Shown: positions 29,554 to 42,195 of the stretch, in pieces
How the letters are laid out: every line of letters starts with the position of its first letter
Position numbering within the stretch: the first letter of the stretch is position 1
NCBI RefSeq assembly: GCF_001668625.1
Contig: NZ_LZLJ01000016.1
Coordinates: 1-64,000 of the forward strand
Length of the DNA: 64,000 bases
From: Mycobacterium sp. 1274756.6
Lineage (GTDB): Bacteria > Actinomycetota > Actinomycetes > Mycobacteriales > Mycobacteriaceae
Direction of reading: 5' to 3'
Position numbers and translations under genes: made by a program
The notes under the pieces: model-generated
What the model was told of the DNA's origin: nothing
The model's database searches: none
What the model saw: the letters and a program-made list of their open reading frames with translations, nothing else

Positions 29554-30721
29554 GGCGTCCGCCCGTGCGGCGTGGCCTCTGCCCGAGCCGACCCTGACGT
29601 ACTTCCCCAACGCCAGGTTCGCGACATCGGACAGGGACCTCGCCGCGCAGGCGGACCGCCCGGCCGGCGGACAAACCCGAGGCAGGCTTTCCGGAGGTGG
29701 GGCGATGACCGGCACCCCAGCGGATTTCGGGCACGTTCCGGTGCTGGCCGACCGGTGCGCGGCGCTGCTGGGCCCCGCCCTGACCCGCCGGGACGCCGAC
29801 GGCAGCGGCGCGGTGCTCGTCGACGCCACCCTCGGTGCGGGCGGCCACGCCGAACGCTTCCTCACCGACCTGCCGGGTCTGCACCTGATCGGGCTGGACC
29901 GCGATCCCGCCGCGCTGGAGATCGCGCGGCGCCGGCTGGCCGGGTTCGGCGACCGGGTGACGTTCGTGCGGGCCCGCTACGACGACATCGCCGCCGCGGT
30001 CAGCGAATCCGGGCACGCCCGCGATGGCGGGGTCGAGGCGATCCTGTTCGACCTCGGGGTCTCCTCGATGCAACTCGACCAGGTCCGGCGGGGTTTCTCC
30101 TACGCCCACGACGCGCCGCTGGACATGCGGATGGACCCCGACACCGCGCTGACCGCCGCCGACATCGTCAACGGATACGACCGTGACGCGCTCAGCGACA
30201 TCCTGCGCCGCTACGGCGAGGAGCGCTTCGCTCGGCGCATCGCCGAGCACATCGTGCGCCGCCGCGACCGGGCCCCGCTGCGCACCACCGGCGACCTGGT
30301 GGAACTGCTGTACCAGGCGATCCCCGCACCCGCCCGCCGGACCGGCGGGCACCCGGCCAAGCGCACCTTCCAGGCGCTGCGGATCGCGGTCAACGACGAG
30401 CTCACCGTGTTGCACGACGCGTTGCCCGCCGCGCTCGGGCTCCTCACCGACGGTGGGCGGGTGGCGGTGATGGCCTACCAGTCCCTGGAGGACCGCATCG
30501 TCAAGAGGGCGTTCGCCGCGGCGACCGCCTCGCAGACACCGGTGGATCTGCCGGTCGAACTCCCCGGCCACGGGCCGGAATTCGCGGCGTTGACCCGGGG
30601 CGCCGAGCGGGCCGGCGACGCCGAGGTGGCGTCGAATCCGCGCAGCGCACCGGTTCGGCTGCGCGCGCTGCAACGCATCGCCGCACCGCGCGGCTCGGCA
30701 ACCAGAAGGGGTGAACAGTGA
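29528..30721 (+). CDS. rsmH: 16S rRNA (cytosine1402-N4)-methyltransferase
   Basis: RsmH (MraW). Conserved blocks: [16 protein letters not shown] (SAM site), [34 protein letters not shown] and [11 protein letters not shown]. From ATG 29528, overlapping mraZ by 26 bases, it has 397 residues, like M. tuberculosis (396). The extension contains [14 protein letters not shown], which I recall as conserved, so it is probably translated. An internal ATG (29705) with a strong GGAGGTGG site would give 338 residues starting at the catalytic core, so two isoforms are conceivable. Confidence 0.95.
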   Translation: MTRSATLSEASARAAWPLPEPTLTYFPNARFATSDRDLAAQADRPAGGQTRGRLSGGGAMTGTPADFGHVPVLADRCAALLGPALTRRDADGSGAVLVDATLGAGGHAERFLTDLPGLHLIGLDRDPAALEIARRRLAGFGDRVTFVRARYDDIAAAVSESGHARDGGVEAILFDLGVSSMQLDQVRRGFSYAHDAPLDMRMDPDTALTAADIVNGYDRDALSDILRRYGEERFARRIAEHIVRRRDRAPLRTTGDLVELLYQAIPAPARRTGGHPAKRTFQALRIAVNDELTVLHDALPAALGLLTDGGRVAVMAYQSLEDRIVKRAFAAATASQTPVDLPVELPGHGPEFAALTRGAERAGDAEVASNPRSAPVRLRALQRIAAPRGSATRRGEQ

Positions 30722-31716
30722 AGGTGAAAAGCCAGACGTCGCAACGCCGTTCCGGCGACCGCCGCCGCGGCGACACCGAGCCGCCCCGCTCCGCCGCCCG
30801 CCGGCCCCGCGACAGCCGCGGGGTCGCATCGAGCGAGACGCGGGCCCCGCGCACCGGCCCCAAGACCACACCGCGGCATCCGGCGCCGGTGCGCGCCGCC
30901 AAGAACAGCAGCCAGGCCAAGGCCCGCGCCAAGGCCCGCAAGGCCAAACGGCCCAAGACGATCCGGGTTCCGCTTCGGGAACGCCTGCTGACCAGGCTGG
31001 CCAGCGTCGACCTGCGCCCGCGCACGCTGGCCGCCAAGGTCCCGTTCGTCGTCGTCATCATCGGCTCGCTCGGACTCGGGCTGGGCCTGACGCTGTGGCT
31101 GTCCACCGATTCCGCCGAGCGCGCCTACGAACTCGGCCGCGCCCGCAAGGCCAACCAGGTGCTGCTGCAGCAGAAGGAAGCGCTGGAACGCGATGTGCTG
31201 GAGGCGCAGGCCGCGCCGGCGCTGGCCGAGGAAGCCCGCAAGCTCGGGATGATCCCCAGCAAGGACACCGCCCACCTGGTGCAGGACCCGCAGGGCAACT
31301 GGGTGGTGGTCGGCACCCCCAAACCCGCCGAAGGGCTGCCGCCGCCACCGCTGAACGTCAAACTGCCCGACGAGGATCCGGCGCCACCGCCCCCGCCGGT
31401 CAACCCGGTCGAGGTGCCGGTGCGCGTCAGCGCCGACCCGCAGGCGCCGCGGCCCGCCACCGGACCCGAGGTGCTGGTCCGCAGCCCCGACGGGGCGGCC
31501 ACGCTGGGCACCGAACACCTGCCCCGCCCGGCGGACGCACCGCGCACCGGCCCGCCGCCCGGCCCAGCGCCGGCGGCTCCGCCACCGGCCCAGCCGGAGC
31601 CGGCTCAGCTCGCACCGGTCGCGCCGGCCCCCGCGGCCCCGCCCGCGCCGGCCGCGCCCGGCCCGGCCGGGCTGCTCGACCCGCTGATCGCCGGCACCCT
31701 GGAAGCACTGCGATGA
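30718..31716 (+). CDS. FtsL-like divisome protein, Pro-rich (Rv2164c-like)
   Basis: 332 residues in the ftsL position. A long basic, Arg/Lys-rich cytoplasmic N-terminus (about 1-100) precedes one helix (about 104-124, [16 protein letters not shown]) and a coiled coil with Q/E/L heptads (about 130-165) typical of FtsL. A Pro/Ala-rich extracellular tail of about 140 residues ends [15 protein letters not shown]. The GTG start overlaps the rsmH stop (GTGA). Such extended FtsL is normal in mycobacteria. It would link FtsQ, the initiation complex and FtsW/PbpB. Confidence 0.85.
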   Translation: MKVKSQTSQRRSGDRRRGDTEPPRSAARRPRDSRGVASSETRAPRTGPKTTPRHPAPVRAAKNSSQAKARAKARKAKRPKTIRVPLRERLLTRLASVDLRPRTLAAKVPFVVVIIGSLGLGLGLTLWLSTDSAERAYELGRARKANQVLLQQKEALERDVLEAQAAPALAEEARKLGMIPSKDTAHLVQDPQGNWVVVGTPKPAEGLPPPPLNVKLPDEDPAPPPPPVNPVEVPVRVSADPQAPRPATGPEVLVRSPDGAATLGTEHLPRPADAPRTGPPPGPAPAAPPPAQPEPAQLAPVAPAPAAPPAPAAPGPAGLLDPLIAGTLEALR

Positions 31717-33749
31717 GCCGGGACAAGCGCACCCGCCGCCCGGGCAAGCCCGCCCGGTCCGCGCCCGGCGCGGGCCGCCGCGCCCGGGCGGCGACGCCTC
31801 CGGCATCCCGCGTCCGCAAGGGCAACTCCCCGAAGACCAGCCCCCGCAAGGAAATCCGGCAGGCCACGCCGGAGATGACGGCCGCCCCGGCGCTGGGCCG
31901 CTCGGCCCGCAGCCGCCGCACCCGGCCGGCCGAACCGGTCGGCGCCGCCACCGCGGCCTTCGGCTTCCGGCACCGGATCGGCAGCGCCATCATCTTCCTG
32001 GTGCTCGCGGTGGTCGCCACCCAGCTGTTCATCCTGCAGGTCCCGCGTGCCGCGGGACTCCGCGCCGAGGTGGCCGGTCAGCTCAAGGTCACCGACAAGG
32101 AACAGGCGCTGCGCGGCAGCATCGTCGACCGCAACAACAAGAAGCTCGCGTTCACCATCGAGGCGCGGGCGCTGACCTTCCAGCCGAAGCGGATCCGCGA
32201 GCAACTCGCCGAAGCCAAACAGAAGGACCCCACCGCCACCGACCCGCAGCAGCGGCTGCGCGAGATCGCCCAGGGGGTCGCCGGGCGGCTGCACAACAAA
32301 CCCGACAGCGGCACCCTGCTGAGCAAGCTGCGCAGCAACGAGACCTTCGTCTACCTCGCCCGCGCCGTCGACCCGGCCGACGCCGCCGCGATCACCGCCG
32401 AGTTCCCCGAGGTCGGCTCCGAACGCCAGGACCTGCGTCAGTACCCCGGCGGTTCGCTGGCTGCCAACATCGTCGGCGGCATCGACTGGGACGGCCACGG
32501 CCTGCTCGGACTCGAGGACGCCATGGACGCGGTGCTGGCCGGCACCGACGGGTCGGTCACCTACGACCGCGGCTCCGACGGGGTGGTCATCCCGGGCAGC
32601 TACCGCAACCGCCACCGCGCCGTCGACGGCGCGACCGTGCAACTCACCCTCGACGACGACATCCAGTTCTACGTCCAGCAACAGGTCCAGCAGGCCAAGA
32701 ACCTGTCCGGGGCCAACAACGTCTCCGCGGTGGTGCTCGACGCCAAAACCGGCGAGGTGCTGGCGATGGCCAACGACAACACCTTCGACCCCTCCCAGGA
32801 CATCGGCCGCCAGGGCGACCGGCAACTGGGCAACCCGGCGGTGTCCTCACCGTTCGAACCAGGCTCGGTGGCCAAGCTCATCACCGCCTCCTCGGTCATC
32901 GAGAACAACCTGAGCAACCCCGGCGAGGTGCTGCAGGTGCCCGGCTCGATCGACATGGGCGGGGTGACCGTGCGCGACGCCTGGAACCACGGCGTGGCCC
33001 CCTACACCACCACCGGCATCTTCGGGAAGTCCTCCAACGTCGGCACCCTGATGCTGGCCCAGCGGGTCGGCCCGGAACGCTGGTTCGAGATGGCCCGCAA
33101 GTTCGGGCTCGGCCAGCGCAGCGGGGTCGGCCTGCCCGGGGAGAGCGCCGGGCTGGTCCCGCCGATCGACCAGTGGTCGGGCAGCTCGTTCGCCAACCTG
33201 CCCATCGGGCAAGGGCTTTCGATGACCCTGCTGCAGATGACCAGCATGTACCAGACGATCGCCAACGACGGGGTGCGCGTCCCGCCGCGCATCGTGAAAT
33301 CCACCGTGGCCGCCGACGGCACCCGCACCGACGAGCCGCGGCCCGAGGGCGTCCGGGTGGTCTCGGCCGAGACCGCCAAAACCGTCCGCAACATGCTGCG
33401 CGCGGTCGTCCAGCACGACCCGATGGGCTACCAGCAGGGCACCGGGCCGCAGGCCGCCGTCGAGGGCTACCAGATCGCCGGCAAGACCGGCACCGCCCAG
33501 CAGATCAACCCCGCCTGCGGCTGCTACTACGACGACGTCTACTGGATCACCTTCGCCGGCATCGCCACCGTCGACAATCCCCGGTACGTGATCGGGCTGA
33601 TGATGGACAACCCGCACCACGCCGCCGACGGCTCACCGGGCACCTCCGGCGCCCCGCTGTTCCACAACATCGCCGCGTGGCTGCTGCAGCGGGAGAACGC
33701 GCCGCTGTCTCCGGACCCCGGCCCGCCGCTGACCCTGGAGGCGCTCTAA
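31713..33749 (+). CDS. pbpB: Penicillin-binding protein 3 (FtsI), septal transpeptidase
   Basis: PbpB, 678 residues (679 in M. tuberculosis). A cytoplasmic basic tail is followed by one helix (about 85-107), the class B dimerisation domain and the transpeptidase domain. The nucleophile is Ser385 in PGSVAK, then SSN (about 435) and KTGT (about 592). A Cys pair in ACGCYYDD sits near the C-terminus. Works with FtsW to build septal peptidoglycan. The start overlaps the ftsL stop by ATGA. Confidence 0.97.
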   Translation: MSRDKRTRRPGKPARSAPGAGRRARAATPPASRVRKGNSPKTSPRKEIRQATPEMTAAPALGRSARSRRTRPAEPVGAATAAFGFRHRIGSAIIFLVLAVVATQLFILQVPRAAGLRAEVAGQLKVTDKEQALRGSIVDRNNKKLAFTIEARALTFQPKRIREQLAEAKQKDPTATDPQQRLREIAQGVAGRLHNKPDSGTLLSKLRSNETFVYLARAVDPADAAAITAEFPEVGSERQDLRQYPGGSLAANIVGGIDWDGHGLLGLEDAMDAVLAGTDGSVTYDRGSDGVVIPGSYRNRHRAVDGATVQLTLDDDIQFYVQQQVQQAKNLSGANNVSAVVLDAKTGEVLAMANDNTFDPSQDIGRQGDRQLGNPAVSSPFEPGSVAKLITASSVIENNLSNPGEVLQVPGSIDMGGVTVRDAWNHGVAPYTTTGIFGKSSNVGTLMLAQRVGPERWFEMARKFGLGQRSGVGLPGESAGLVPPIDQWSGSSFANLPIGQGLSMTLLQMTSMYQTIANDGVRVPPRIVKSTVAADGTRTDEPRPEGVRVVSAETAKTVRNMLRAVVQHDPMGYQQGTGPQAAVEGYQIAGKTGTAQQINPACGCYYDDVYWITFAGIATVDNPRYVIGLMMDNPHHAADGSPGTSGAPLFHNIAAWLLQRENAPLSPDPGPPLTLEAL

Positions 33750-33826
33750 CCCCGGTGACCCGCGTCGGCGGCCGAGCCGGCCTGGATACAGTGTCAGGGC
33801 TTGACAGCACAGCGGGGACGGAGGTG

Positions 33827-35368
33827 ATGGACGTGCCCACCGGTCCGCGCCCCGGCGGCGGCACCGCGGTCGGGTTGGCGGCGCTGGCCGCCCAGACCGG
33901 CGCGGCACCCGCGGCGGGCGGCACCATCGCCGACCTCCCGATCACCGGGGTGACCCTGCGCGCCCAGGACTGCCGCCCGGGTGACCTGTTCGCCGCGCTG
34001 CCCGGCGCCAGCACCCACGGCGCCCGCTACGCCGCCGACGCGATCGCCGGCGGAGCCGTCGCCATCCTGACCGACGCCGCCGGGATCGCCGCCCTGCCCG
34101 CCGACGCGGCGGCCGTGCCACTGCTGGTGCACCCGGACCCGCGGGCGGTGCTCGGTGCGCTGGCCGCCACCGTCTACGGCCACCCCGCGCAGCGGATCCC
34201 GGTCATCGGCATCACCGGAACCTCGGGCAAGACCACGGTCAGCTACCTCGTCGAGGCCGGCCTGCGCGCCGCGGGCCGGACGGTCGGGCTGATCGGCACC
34301 GTCGGGGTCCGCATTGACGGCACCGACGTGCCCAGCGCGCTGACCACCCCGGAAGCCCCGGCGGTGCAGGCGCTGCTCGCCCTGATGGTCGAGCGCGGCG
34401 CCGACGCGGCGGTGATGGAGGTCTCCAGCCACGCGCTGAGCCTGGGCCGGGTCGACGGGGTGCGGTTCGCCGTCGGCGCCTTCACCAACCTCTCCCGCGA
34501 CCACCTGGACTTCCATCCCAGCATGGCCGACTACTTCGAGGCCAAGGCGCGGCTGTTCGATCCGGCCTGCCCGCTGCACGCCGCCGCGACGGTGATCTGC
34601 GTCGACGACGACGCCGGCCGGGCCATGGCGGCCCGCGCCGCCGACCCGGTCACCGTCAGCGCCGCCGGCCACCGCGCCGACTGGGGCTGCGGCGCGGTGC
34701 GGTTGCTGCCGCAGGGCGGCAGCGAGTTCACCGCCACCGATCCCGCCGGGGTCGACCACCGCGTCGGCATCCGGTTGCCCGGCGACTACAACGTCGCCAA
34801 CTGCCTGCTGGCACTGGCGATCCTGGACCGGGTGGGGGTCTCACCCGAGCAGGCCGCACCCGGATTGCGCGAGGCCAGGGTGCCCGGGCGGCTGGAGGCC
34901 GTCGACCGCGGCCAGGATTTCCTGGCCCTGGTCGACTACGCGCACAAGCCGGGCGCGCTGCGCGCCGTGCTGCAGACCCTGCGGCAGAGCCGCACCAACC
35001 CGCAGGGCCGGGTGGCGGTGGTCATCGGCGCCGGGGGCGACCGCGACCCGGGCAAACGCCAGCCGATGGGGCAGATCGCGGCCGAACTGGCCGACCTGGT
35101 CGTGGTCACCGACGACAACCCGCGCAGCGAGGACCCGGCCGCCATCCGCCGGGCGATCCTCGACGGCGCGGCCGGCGGACCGGCCCGGGTGATCGAGGTC
35201 GGGGACCGGCGGGCGGCGATCGCCGAGGCCGTCGGCTGGGCCCGCAGCGGCGACGTGGTCGTGGTGGCCGGCAAGGGCCACGAGAGCGGGCAGACCGCAC
35301 ACGGGGTGACCCGGCCGTTCGATGACCGCCGGGAACTGGCGGCCGCGCTGGAGGGCAGACGCCCGTGA
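33827..35368 (+). CDS. murE: UDP-MurNAc-L-Ala-D-Glu:meso-DAP ligase
   Basis: MurE, 513 residues from ATG 33827. The ATP loop is [10 protein letters not shown] (about 127-136), STTPEAP-type TTPEAP follows, and the DAP-recognition motif DNPR is in [11 protein letters not shown] (about 427-437), so the cross-linking residue is meso-diaminopimelate. Alternative starts: GTG 33755 (537 residues, close to the M. tuberculosis length) and GTG 33833, which has the best GGAGG spacing. M. tuberculosis has several PE_PGRS-region genes between pbpB and murE; here there are none. Confidence 0.96.
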   Translation: MDVPTGPRPGGGTAVGLAALAAQTGAAPAAGGTIADLPITGVTLRAQDCRPGDLFAALPGASTHGARYAADAIAGGAVAILTDAAGIAALPADAAAVPLLVHPDPRAVLGALAATVYGHPAQRIPVIGITGTSGKTTVSYLVEAGLRAAGRTVGLIGTVGVRIDGTDVPSALTTPEAPAVQALLALMVERGADAAVMEVSSHALSLGRVDGVRFAVGAFTNLSRDHLDFHPSMADYFEAKARLFDPACPLHAAATVICVDDDAGRAMAARAADPVTVSAAGHRADWGCGAVRLLPQGGSEFTATDPAGVDHRVGIRLPGDYNVANCLLALAILDRVGVSPEQAAPGLREARVPGRLEAVDRGQDFLALVDYAHKPGALRAVLQTLRQSRTNPQGRVAVVIGAGGDRDPGKRQPMGQIAAELADLVVVTDDNPRSEDPAAIRRAILDGAAGGPARVIEVGDRRAAIAEAVGWARSGDVVVVAGKGHESGQTAHGVTRPFDDRRELAAALEGRRP

Positions 35369-36894
35369 TCGCGTTGAGCCTGGCCCGCATCGCCGAGATC
35401 GTCGGCGGCCGCCTCACCGATATCTCCGCGGCGGACGCCGCGGCGACCCGGGTGACCGGCAGCGTGGAGTTCGATTCCCGCCAGGTCGGTCCGGGCGGGC
35501 TGTTCCTGGCGCTGCCCGGCGCCCGCGCCGACGGCCACGACCACGCGGCGGCCGCGGTCGCCGCCGGCGCCGTCGCCGTGCTGGCCGCCCGCCCGGTCGG
35601 CGTGCCCGCCGTCGTCGTCCCACCCGTGGGGCCGGCCGGAGCGGACCGGCAGGCCGGGGTGCTCGAACACGACACCGACGGCTCCGGGGCCGCGGTGCTG
35701 GCCGCGCTGGCCAAACTGGCCGGCGCCGTCGCCGCCGAACTGGTCGCCGGCGGCCTGACGATCATCGGGATCACCGGCTCCTCGGGCAAGACCTCCACCA
35801 AGGACCTGCTGGCCGCGCTGTTGGCGCCGCTGGGGCAGGTGGTGGCCCCGCCCGGCTCGTTCAACAACGAACTGGGCCACCCCTGGACGGTGCTGCGCGC
35901 CGGCGCGGACACCGACTACCTGATCCTGGAGATGTCGGCGCGCCACCCCGGCAACATCGCCACCCTGGCCGCGATCGCACCGCCGCAGATCGCGGTCGTG
36001 CTCAACGTCGGCACCGCCCACCTGGGCGAGTTCGGCTCCCGCGAAGCCATCGCCTCGACCAAAGCCGAACTGCCCCAAGCGGTTCCCGCAAGCGGGGTGG
36101 TGGTGCTCAACGCCGATGACTCCGCGGTGGCCGCCATGGCCGAGACCACCGCGGCGCGGGTGGTGCGGGTCAGCCGCACGCCGCGGGCCGGCGCCGCGCC
36201 GGCCGACGTGTGGGCCGGACCGGTCGGCCTCGACGGCCTGGCCCGCCCCCAGTTCACCCTGCACGCCGGCGACGCCGCCGTCGAGGTCACCCTGGGCGTG
36301 CACGGCGACCACCAGGTGAGCAACGCGCTGTGCGCCGCCGCCGTCGCCCTGGAGTGCGGCGCCCGACCCGACCAGGTGGCCACCGCGCTGGCCGCCGCGC
36401 GCCCGGCCTCGGCGCACCGGATGGCGGTGCACACCCGCGCCGACGGCGTCACCGTCATCGACGACGCCTACAACGCCAACCCCGACTCGATGCGCGCCGG
36501 GCTGCAGGCCCTGGCCTGGATCGCCCGGGGCGAGGGCGCCCGGCCGCGGCGCAGCTGGGCGGTGCTCGGCGAGATGGCCGAACTCGGCGAGGACGCGATA
36601 ACCGAACACGATGCCATCGGCCGGTTGGCGGTGCGCTTAGATGTGTCTCGACTTGTTGTCGTCGGAACCGGGAGAGCGATGGGCGCCATGCACCACGGTG
36701 CGGTGATGGAAGGGTCGTGGGGAGCGGAGTCGACGCAGGTCGCCGACGCCGACGCGGCCCTGGCCCTGCTGCGCGCCGAGCTGCAACCCGGGGACGCGGT
36801 GCTGGTCAAGGCGTCCAACGCGGCCGGGCTGGGGGCGCTGGCCGAGGCTCTCGTCGCCGACGGCGACCCGACCGGCGGAGACGCGCGGGCATGA
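35365..36894 (+). CDS. murF: UDP-MurNAc-tripeptide:D-Ala-D-Ala ligase
   Basis: MurF, 509 residues (510 in M. tuberculosis), adds D-Ala-D-Ala to complete the pentapeptide. ATP loop [11 protein letters not shown] (about 131-141), FNNELGHP (about 167), [10 protein letters not shown], and [13 protein letters not shown] (about 369). GTG start overlaps the murE stop. Bases 36600-36740 use noticeably less G+C-rich codons than the rest of the gene, encoding a less conserved segment ([13 protein letters not shown]). Confidence 0.97.
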   Translation: MIALSLARIAEIVGGRLTDISAADAAATRVTGSVEFDSRQVGPGGLFLALPGARADGHDHAAAAVAAGAVAVLAARPVGVPAVVVPPVGPAGADRQAGVLEHDTDGSGAAVLAALAKLAGAVAAELVAGGLTIIGITGSSGKTSTKDLLAALLAPLGQVVAPPGSFNNELGHPWTVLRAGADTDYLILEMSARHPGNIATLAAIAPPQIAVVLNVGTAHLGEFGSREAIASTKAELPQAVPASGVVVLNADDSAVAAMAETTAARVVRVSRTPRAGAAPADVWAGPVGLDGLARPQFTLHAGDAAVEVTLGVHGDHQVSNALCAAAVALECGARPDQVATALAAARPASAHRMAVHTRADGVTVIDDAYNANPDSMRAGLQALAWIARGEGARPRRSWAVLGEMAELGEDAITEHDAIGRLAVRLDVSRLVVVGTGRAMGAMHHGAVMEGSWGAESTQVADADAALALLRAELQPGDAVLVKASNAAGLGALAEALVADGDPTGGDARA

Positions 36895-37970
36895 TCCAGA
36901 TCCTCATCGCCGCCGGGGTGGCGCTGGCGGTGGCCATCCTGCTGACCCCGATGCTGATCCGGCTGTTCACCCGGCAGGGCTTCGGCCACGAGATCCGCGA
37001 GGACGGCCCGCCGAGCCACCAGACCAAACGCGGCACCCCCTCGATGGGCGGGGTGGCGATCGTGGCCGGTATCTGGGCGGGCTATCTGGTCGCGCACCTG
37101 GCCGGGCTGGCCTACGGCGGCGGCGGCCCGTCGGCCTCGGGGCTGCTGGTGCTGGGCCTGGCCACCGCGCTGGGGGTGGTCGGGTTCGTCGACGACCTGA
37201 TCAAGATCCGGCTGTCACGCAACCTGGGGCTGAACAAGACCACCAAAACGGTCGGGCAGGTCAGCGCCGCCGTCGTGTTCGGGGTGCTGGTGCTGAAATT
37301 CCGCAACCCCGCCGGGCTGACCCCCGGCAGCGCCCAGCTGTCCTACGTCCGCGAGATCGCCACCGTCACCCTGCCGGTCATCGTGTTCGTGCTGTTCTGC
37401 GTGCTGCTGGTCAGCGCCTGGTCCAACGCGGTCAACTTCACCGACGGCCTTGACGGTCTGGCCGCCGGAGCGATGGCCATGGTCAGCGCGGTCTACGTGT
37501 TGATCACCGTCTGGCAGCACCGCAACGCCTGCGCGATCACCCCGGAACTGGGCTGCTACAACGTGCGCGACCCGCTGGATCTGGCGTTCGTGGCCGCCGC
37601 CACCGCGGGCGCCTGCATCGGCTTCCTGTGGTGGAACGCCGCACCGGCGAAGATCTTCATGGGCGACACCGGATCGCTGGCCCTCGGCGGGATCATCGCC
37701 GGGCTGTCGGTGACCAGCCGCACCGAGATCCTCGCAGTCGTGCTCGGCGCGCTGTTCGTCGCCGAGATCACCTCGGTGGTGGTGCAGATCCTGGCGTTCC
37801 GCACCACCGGGCGCCGGGTGTTCCGGATGGCGCCGTTCCATCATCACTTCGAGTTGCTCGGCTGGGCCGAGACCACCGTGATCATCCGGTTCTGGCTGCT
37901 CACCGCCATCGCCTGCGGGCTGGGCGTGGCGTTGTTCTACGGCGAATGGTTTGCCACCGTCGGTGACTGA
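36891..37970 (+). CDS. mraY: Phospho-MurNAc-pentapeptide transferase
   Basis: MraY, 359 residues, same length as in M. tuberculosis. Ten-helix membrane enzyme that makes lipid I on decaprenyl phosphate. Signatures: KRGTPSMGG (about 44), DDLIKI (about 101), [10 protein letters not shown] (about 183) with catalytic Asp, [12 protein letters not shown] (about 255) and PFHHHFE (about 316). ATGA overlap with murF. Confidence 0.97.
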   Translation: MIQILIAAGVALAVAILLTPMLIRLFTRQGFGHEIREDGPPSHQTKRGTPSMGGVAIVAGIWAGYLVAHLAGLAYGGGGPSASGLLVLGLATALGVVGFVDDLIKIRLSRNLGLNKTTKTVGQVSAAVVFGVLVLKFRNPAGLTPGSAQLSYVREIATVTLPVIVFVLFCVLLVSAWSNAVNFTDGLDGLAAGAMAMVSAVYVLITVWQHRNACAITPELGCYNVRDPLDLAFVAAATAGACIGFLWWNAAPAKIFMGDTGSLALGGIIAGLSVTSRTEILAVVLGALFVAEITSVVVQILAFRTTGRRVFRMAPFHHHFELLGWAETTVIIRFWLLTAIACGLGVALFYGEWFATVGD

Positions 37971-37971
37971 G

Positions 37972-39429
37972 ATGACCGGGCCGCCCCTGGCGGCGGGCAC
38001 CCCGGTGCTCGTCGCCGGCGCCGGGGTGACCGGCGCCGCCGTGCTCGCGGCGCTGGCCCCGCTGCAGGTGCGCGCCACCCTCTGCGACGACCGGGCCGCC
38101 GCGCTGGCCGGCCCCGCCGAGACCGGGGTCGCGACCCTGCCCGCCGCGCAGGCCGCCGCCCGCATCGACGAATTCGCCCTGGTCGTCACCAGCCCCGGCG
38201 TCCCGCCGCCGGCGCCGGTGCCGGCCGCCGCCGCAGCCGCCGGCGTGCCGGTCTGGGGCGATGTGGAGCTGGCCTGGCGGCTGGACACCGCCGGCGTCTA
38301 CGGGCCGCCGCGCCGCTGGCTGGTGGTCACCGGCACCAACGGCAAGACCACCACCACCGCGATGCTGCACGCCATGCTCACCGCCGCCGGGCACCGCGCC
38401 GTGGCCTGCGGCAACATCGGCCGGCCGGTGCTCGACGTGCTGACCGAGCCGGCGGAGATGCTGGCCGTCGAGCTGTCCAGCTTCCAGCTGCACTGGGCGC
38501 CGTCGCTGCACCCGGAGGCCGGGGCGGTGCTCAACATCGCCGAGGACCACCTGGACTGGCACGGCACCCTCGAGGCGTATGCGGCGGCCAAGGCGCGGGC
38601 GCTGACCGGCCGGGTGGCGGTGGCCGGGCTCGACGACGACCGCGCCGCCGCCCTGCTGGCGGCCGCCCCGGCGGCGGTGCGGGCCGGCTTCCGGCTCGGC
38701 GCGCCGGCGGCCGGGGAACTCGGGGTCGACGACGGCTGGCTGGTCGACCGGGCGTTCGCCCACCGGCTGCCGCTGGCCCCGCTGGACGCCGTCGCGGTCC
38801 CCGGCCCGGTCGGGGTGCTCGACGCGCTGGCGGCCGCGGCGCTGGCCCGCGCGGTCGACACCCCGCCGGCGGCGATCACCGCGGCGCTGCGCGGCTTCCA
38901 CGCCGCCCCGCACCGCGGCGCGGTGGTGGCCGTCGTCGACGGCGTTCGCTACGTCGACGACTCCAAGGCCACCAACCCGCACGCCGCCGAAGCCGCGGTG
39001 CGGGGGCACCGGCGGGTGGTGTGGGTGGCGGGCGGCCTGCTCAAGGGCGTCTCCATCGACGCCACCGTCGCCCGGATCGCGTCCCGGCTGGTCGGGGTCG
39101 TGCTGCTCGGCCGCGACCGCGCCGAGGTTGCCGAGGCGTTATCGCGACACGCACCGGATGTGCCGGTCATCCAGGTGGTCACGGGGGAGGATGCTGATGT
39201 GCGTGATACTGGTGAGGCTCCTGTTGCGACTGTGACTCGATTGGTCGACGACTCGGGCGGTGCGCTGGGACCCCGGGTGATGACCGCGGTCGTCGCCGCG
39301 GCCCGCGAGCTGGCCCGCCCCGGCGACACCGTGCTGCTGGCCCCGGCCGGGGCGTCGTTCGACCAGTTCGCCGGCTACGCCGACCGCGGCGAGGCCTTCG
39401 CGGCCGCCGCCCGCGCCGCAACGAGTTGA
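37972..39429 (+). CDS. murD: UDP-MurNAc-L-Ala:D-Glu ligase
   Basis: MurD, about 485 residues. ATP loop [10 protein letters not shown] (about 120-129), [26 protein letters not shown], and [11 protein letters not shown] (about 326). ATG 37972 follows the mraY stop by one base; GTG 37963 is an alternative overlapping start. A short lower-G+C patch (39130-39245) sits between conserved blocks near the C-terminus. Confidence 0.96.
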   Translation: MTGPPLAAGTPVLVAGAGVTGAAVLAALAPLQVRATLCDDRAAALAGPAETGVATLPAAQAAARIDEFALVVTSPGVPPPAPVPAAAAAAGVPVWGDVELAWRLDTAGVYGPPRRWLVVTGTNGKTTTTAMLHAMLTAAGHRAVACGNIGRPVLDVLTEPAEMLAVELSSFQLHWAPSLHPEAGAVLNIAEDHLDWHGTLEAYAAAKARALTGRVAVAGLDDDRAAALLAAAPAAVRAGFRLGAPAAGELGVDDGWLVDRAFAHRLPLAPLDAVAVPGPVGVLDALAAAALARAVDTPPAAITAALRGFHAAPHRGAVVAVVDGVRYVDDSKATNPHAAEAAVRGHRRVVWVAGGLLKGVSIDATVARIASRLVGVVLLGRDRAEVAEALSRHAPDVPVIQVVTGEDADVRDTGEAPVATVTRLVDDSGGALGPRVMTAVVAAARELARPGDTVLLAPAGASFDQFAGYADRGEAFAAAARAATS

Positions 39430-39442
39430 CCGGCGGGGCGCC

Positions 39443-41053
39443 ATGTTGAACCTGCTCCGCCGCACCCCCAAGGCCGCCGACGCCGCGAGCGCCGACGCCG
39501 CCGCGAGCACCGAGACCGGCGAGACCGCCACCCCGACGGACACCGCCACCGTGCCGACCGGGCCCACCGGGCGGGCCCGGCTGCAGGCGTTGGCCGCCCG
39601 CACCCGCTTCGGCAGTTGGCTGGGCCGACCGATGACCTCGTTTCACCTGATCATCGCGGTCGCCGCGCTGCTGACCACGCTGGGGCTGATCATGGTGCTG
39701 TCCGCCTCGGGCGTGCAGTCCTACAGCGCCGACGGCTCCCCGTGGACGATCTTCGGCTGGCAGGTGGTGTGGACCCTGGTCGGGTTGACCGCCTTCTACA
39801 TCGCGCTGCGCACCCCGATCTGGCTGATGCGGCGCACCGCCTTCAGCGCCTTCGTGGTCAGCCTGGTGCTGCTGGTGCTGGTGCTGGTGCCCGGCATCGG
39901 CACCGTCGCCAACGGATCGCGGGGCTGGTTCGTGATCGCCGGGCTGTCCATGCAGCCCTCGGAGTTCACCAAGATCGCGTTCCTGGTCTGGGGTGCCCAC
40001 CTGCTGGCCACCCGGCGCATGGAGCGCGCGTCGCTGACCGAGATGCTGGTGCCGCTGGTGCCGGGCGCGGTGCTGGCGATGGGGCTGATCCTGGCCGAGC
40101 CCGACCTCGGGCAGACCGTCTCGGTGGGCATCATCCTGCTGGCCCTGCTCTGGTACGCCGGCCTGCCGCTGCGGGTGTTCGTCAGCTCGCTGGCCGCGAT
40201 CATGGCCGCCGCCGCGGTGCTCGCCGTCGCCGAGGGCTACCGCAGTGACCGGGTGCGCTCCTGGCTGGACCCGAGCGCCGACCCGCAGAACACCGGGTAC
40301 CAGGCCCGCCAGGCCAAACTGGCGCTGGCCAACGGCGGCTTCCTCGGCGAGGGACTCGGGCAGGGCACCGCGAAGTACAACTACCTGCCGCACGCCCACA
40401 ACGACTTCATCTTCGCCATCGTCGGGGAGGAACTGGGGTTCATCGGTGCGTTCGGTCTGCTGCTGCTGTTCGGCCTGTTCGCCTACACCGGGATGCGCAT
40501 CGCGCGCCGCTCGGTGGACCCGTTCCTGCGGCTGCTGGCCGCCACCACCACGATGTGGATGCTCAGCCAGGTCTTCATCAACGTCGGCTACGTGGTGGGA
40601 CTGCTGCCGGTGACCGGGCTGCAGCTGCCGCTGATCTCCTCCGGCGGCACCTCGGCGGCCACCACCTTGCTGATGATCGGCATCATGGCCAACGCGGCCC
40701 GCCACGAGCCCGAGGCGGTGGCCGCGCTGCGCGCCGGGCGCAGCGACCGGGTCAACCGCATGCTGCGCCTCCCGCTGCCGGCGCCCTACACCCCGAGCCG
40801 CGCCGAGGCGCTGCGCGACCGGCTGCGCTCGCGGCCGGAGCCGGAACGCAAACCGCGTCGCGGCGACCGGCGCCCGCAACCGGCCCGGACTCCGTCGGCG
40901 ACCGGCCGGAAGCGCGCCGGTACCGGCAAAACCCGGTCCGGGGGCCGGCCCGCCCGCCGGTCGGGGCATCATGGAGGGGGTCAGCGCTACGCTGACCAGC
41001 GTCGCGCCCGCGGCGGGCGCCCACCGGCACTGGAAGGTCATCGTTACGGGTGA
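39443..41053 (+). CDS. ftsW: Lipid II polymerase FtsW (SEDS)
   Basis: FtsW, 536 residues, the SEDS glycosyltransferase of the divisome paired with PbpB. The acidic/Thr-rich N-terminus (about 1-60) precedes ten helices. Conserved: [18 protein letters not shown] (about 154-171), AEPDLGQT with the putative catalytic Asp (about 217), [16 protein letters not shown] (about 315) and [10 protein letters not shown] (about 395). A basic, Arg/Pro-rich C-terminal tail of about 110 residues is typical of mycobacteria, where it has been linked to FtsZ/PbpB contacts. Confidence 0.96.
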   Translation: MLNLLRRTPKAADAASADAAASTETGETATPTDTATVPTGPTGRARLQALAARTRFGSWLGRPMTSFHLIIAVAALLTTLGLIMVLSASGVQSYSADGSPWTIFGWQVVWTLVGLTAFYIALRTPIWLMRRTAFSAFVVSLVLLVLVLVPGIGTVANGSRGWFVIAGLSMQPSEFTKIAFLVWGAHLLATRRMERASLTEMLVPLVPGAVLAMGLILAEPDLGQTVSVGIILLALLWYAGLPLRVFVSSLAAIMAAAAVLAVAEGYRSDRVRSWLDPSADPQNTGYQARQAKLALANGGFLGEGLGQGTAKYNYLPHAHNDFIFAIVGEELGFIGAFGLLLLFGLFAYTGMRIARRSVDPFLRLLAATTTMWMLSQVFINVGYVVGLLPVTGLQLPLISSGGTSAATTLLMIGIMANAARHEPEAVAALRAGRSDRVNRMLRLPLPAPYTPSRAEALRDRLRSRPEPERKPRRGDRRPQPARTPSATGRKRAGTGKTRSGGRPARRSGHHGGGQRYADQRRARGGRPPALEGHRYG

Positions 41054-42195
41054 ACGACTCGGTCTCACAGCCAGCCGACCGCTCCCTCTCGGTGGTGCTG
41101 GCCGGTGGCGGTACGGCCGGCCACGTCGAGCCCGCGATGGCGGTCGCCGACGCGCTGCGGGCACAGGACCCGCGGGTGCGGATCACCGCGCTGGGCACCG
41201 CCCGCGGTCTGGAGACCCGGCTGGTGCCCGAGCGCGGCTACCGGCTGGAGCTGATCACCCCGGTTCCGTTGCCGCGCAAGCTCAACACCGATCTGCTGCG
41301 GCTGCCGCTGCGGGTCCGGCGCGCGGTCGCTGAAACCCGGGCGGTGTTCGACGACGTCGACGCCGACGTGGTGATCGGCTTCGGCGGCTACGTGGCGCTG
41401 CCGGCCTACCTGGCCGCCCGCGGCGTGCGCAGGCGCCGCGTGCCGGTGGTGATCCACGAGGCCAACGCCCGCGCCGGGCTGGCCAACCGGGTCGGCGCCC
41501 GCGGCGCCCGGCGGGTGCTGGCCGCGGTGCCGGACTCCGGGCTGCGCGGCGCCGAGGTGATCGGCATCCCGGTCCGCTCGGCGATCACCGGCTTGGACCG
41601 GGCGGCGCAGCGGGCGGCGGCGCGGGCCCACTTCGGCTTCGCCGACGACGCGCGGGTGCTGCTGGTGTTCGGCGGATCGCAGGGCGCGGCCTCGATCAAC
41701 CGCGCGGTCGCCGGCGCGGCGACCGACCTGGCCGCCGCCGGGATCTCGGTGCTGCACGCCCACGGCGCCAAGAACACCCTGGAGCTGCCCACCCCGGGCG
41801 CCGGTGACCCGCCCTATGTGGCGCTGCCGTACCTGGACCGGATGGACCTCGCCTACGCGGCCGCCGACCTGGCGATCTGCCGCTCCGGGGCGATGACGGT
41901 CGCCGAGGTGTCCGCGGTCGGCCTGCCCGCGGTGTACGTGCCGTTGCCGATCGGCAACGGCGAGCAGCGGCTCAACGCCCTGCCGGTGGTCGAGGCGGGC
42001 GGGGGAGTGTTGGTCGCCGACGCCGACCTGACCCCGGACTGGGTCGGCCGAACCGTGACCGCCCTGCTCGGTGACGGCACCGGGCTGGCGGCGATGACCG
42101 CGGCCGCCGCGCAGGTCGGGCACCGCGACGCCGCGGCCCAGCTGGCCGCGGTGGCGCTGGAGGTGGCCCGCGCGAGCCGGACGGGCCGCCGATGA
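41050..42195 (+). CDS. murG: Lipid I GlcNAc transferase MurG
   Basis: MurG, 381 residues, a GT28 enzyme making lipid II. Glycine-rich loops [14 protein letters not shown] (about 16-29) and [10 protein letters not shown] (about 209), [12 protein letters not shown] (about 137), and the UDP-GlcNAc site [18 protein letters not shown] (about 277). GTGA overlap with ftsW. Slightly shorter than the M. tuberculosis protein (410). Confidence 0.96.
   Translation: MNDSVSQPADRSLSVVLAGGGTAGHVEPAMAVADALRAQDPRVRITALGTARGLETRLVPERGYRLELITPVPLPRKLNTDLLRLPLRVRRAVAETRAVFDDVDADVVIGFGGYVALPAYLAARGVRRRRVPVVIHEANARAGLANRVGARGARRVLAAVPDSGLRGAEVIGIPVRSAITGLDRAAQRAAARAHFGFADDARVLLVFGGSQGAASINRAVAGAATDLAAAGISVLHAHGAKNTLELPTPGAGDPPYVALPYLDRMDLAYAAADLAICRSGAMTVAEVSAVGLPAVYVPLPIGNGEQRLNALPVVEAGGGVLVADADLTPDWVGRTVTALLGDGTGLAAMTAAAAQVGHRDAAAQLAAVALEVARASRTGRR

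Noticed and set aside
30711..31712. Reading pbpB as a much longer protein from GTG 30711
   Set aside because: The extra 330 residues are the out-of-frame shadow of the ftsL-like gene; the ATGA junction at 31713 and the family length define the true start.
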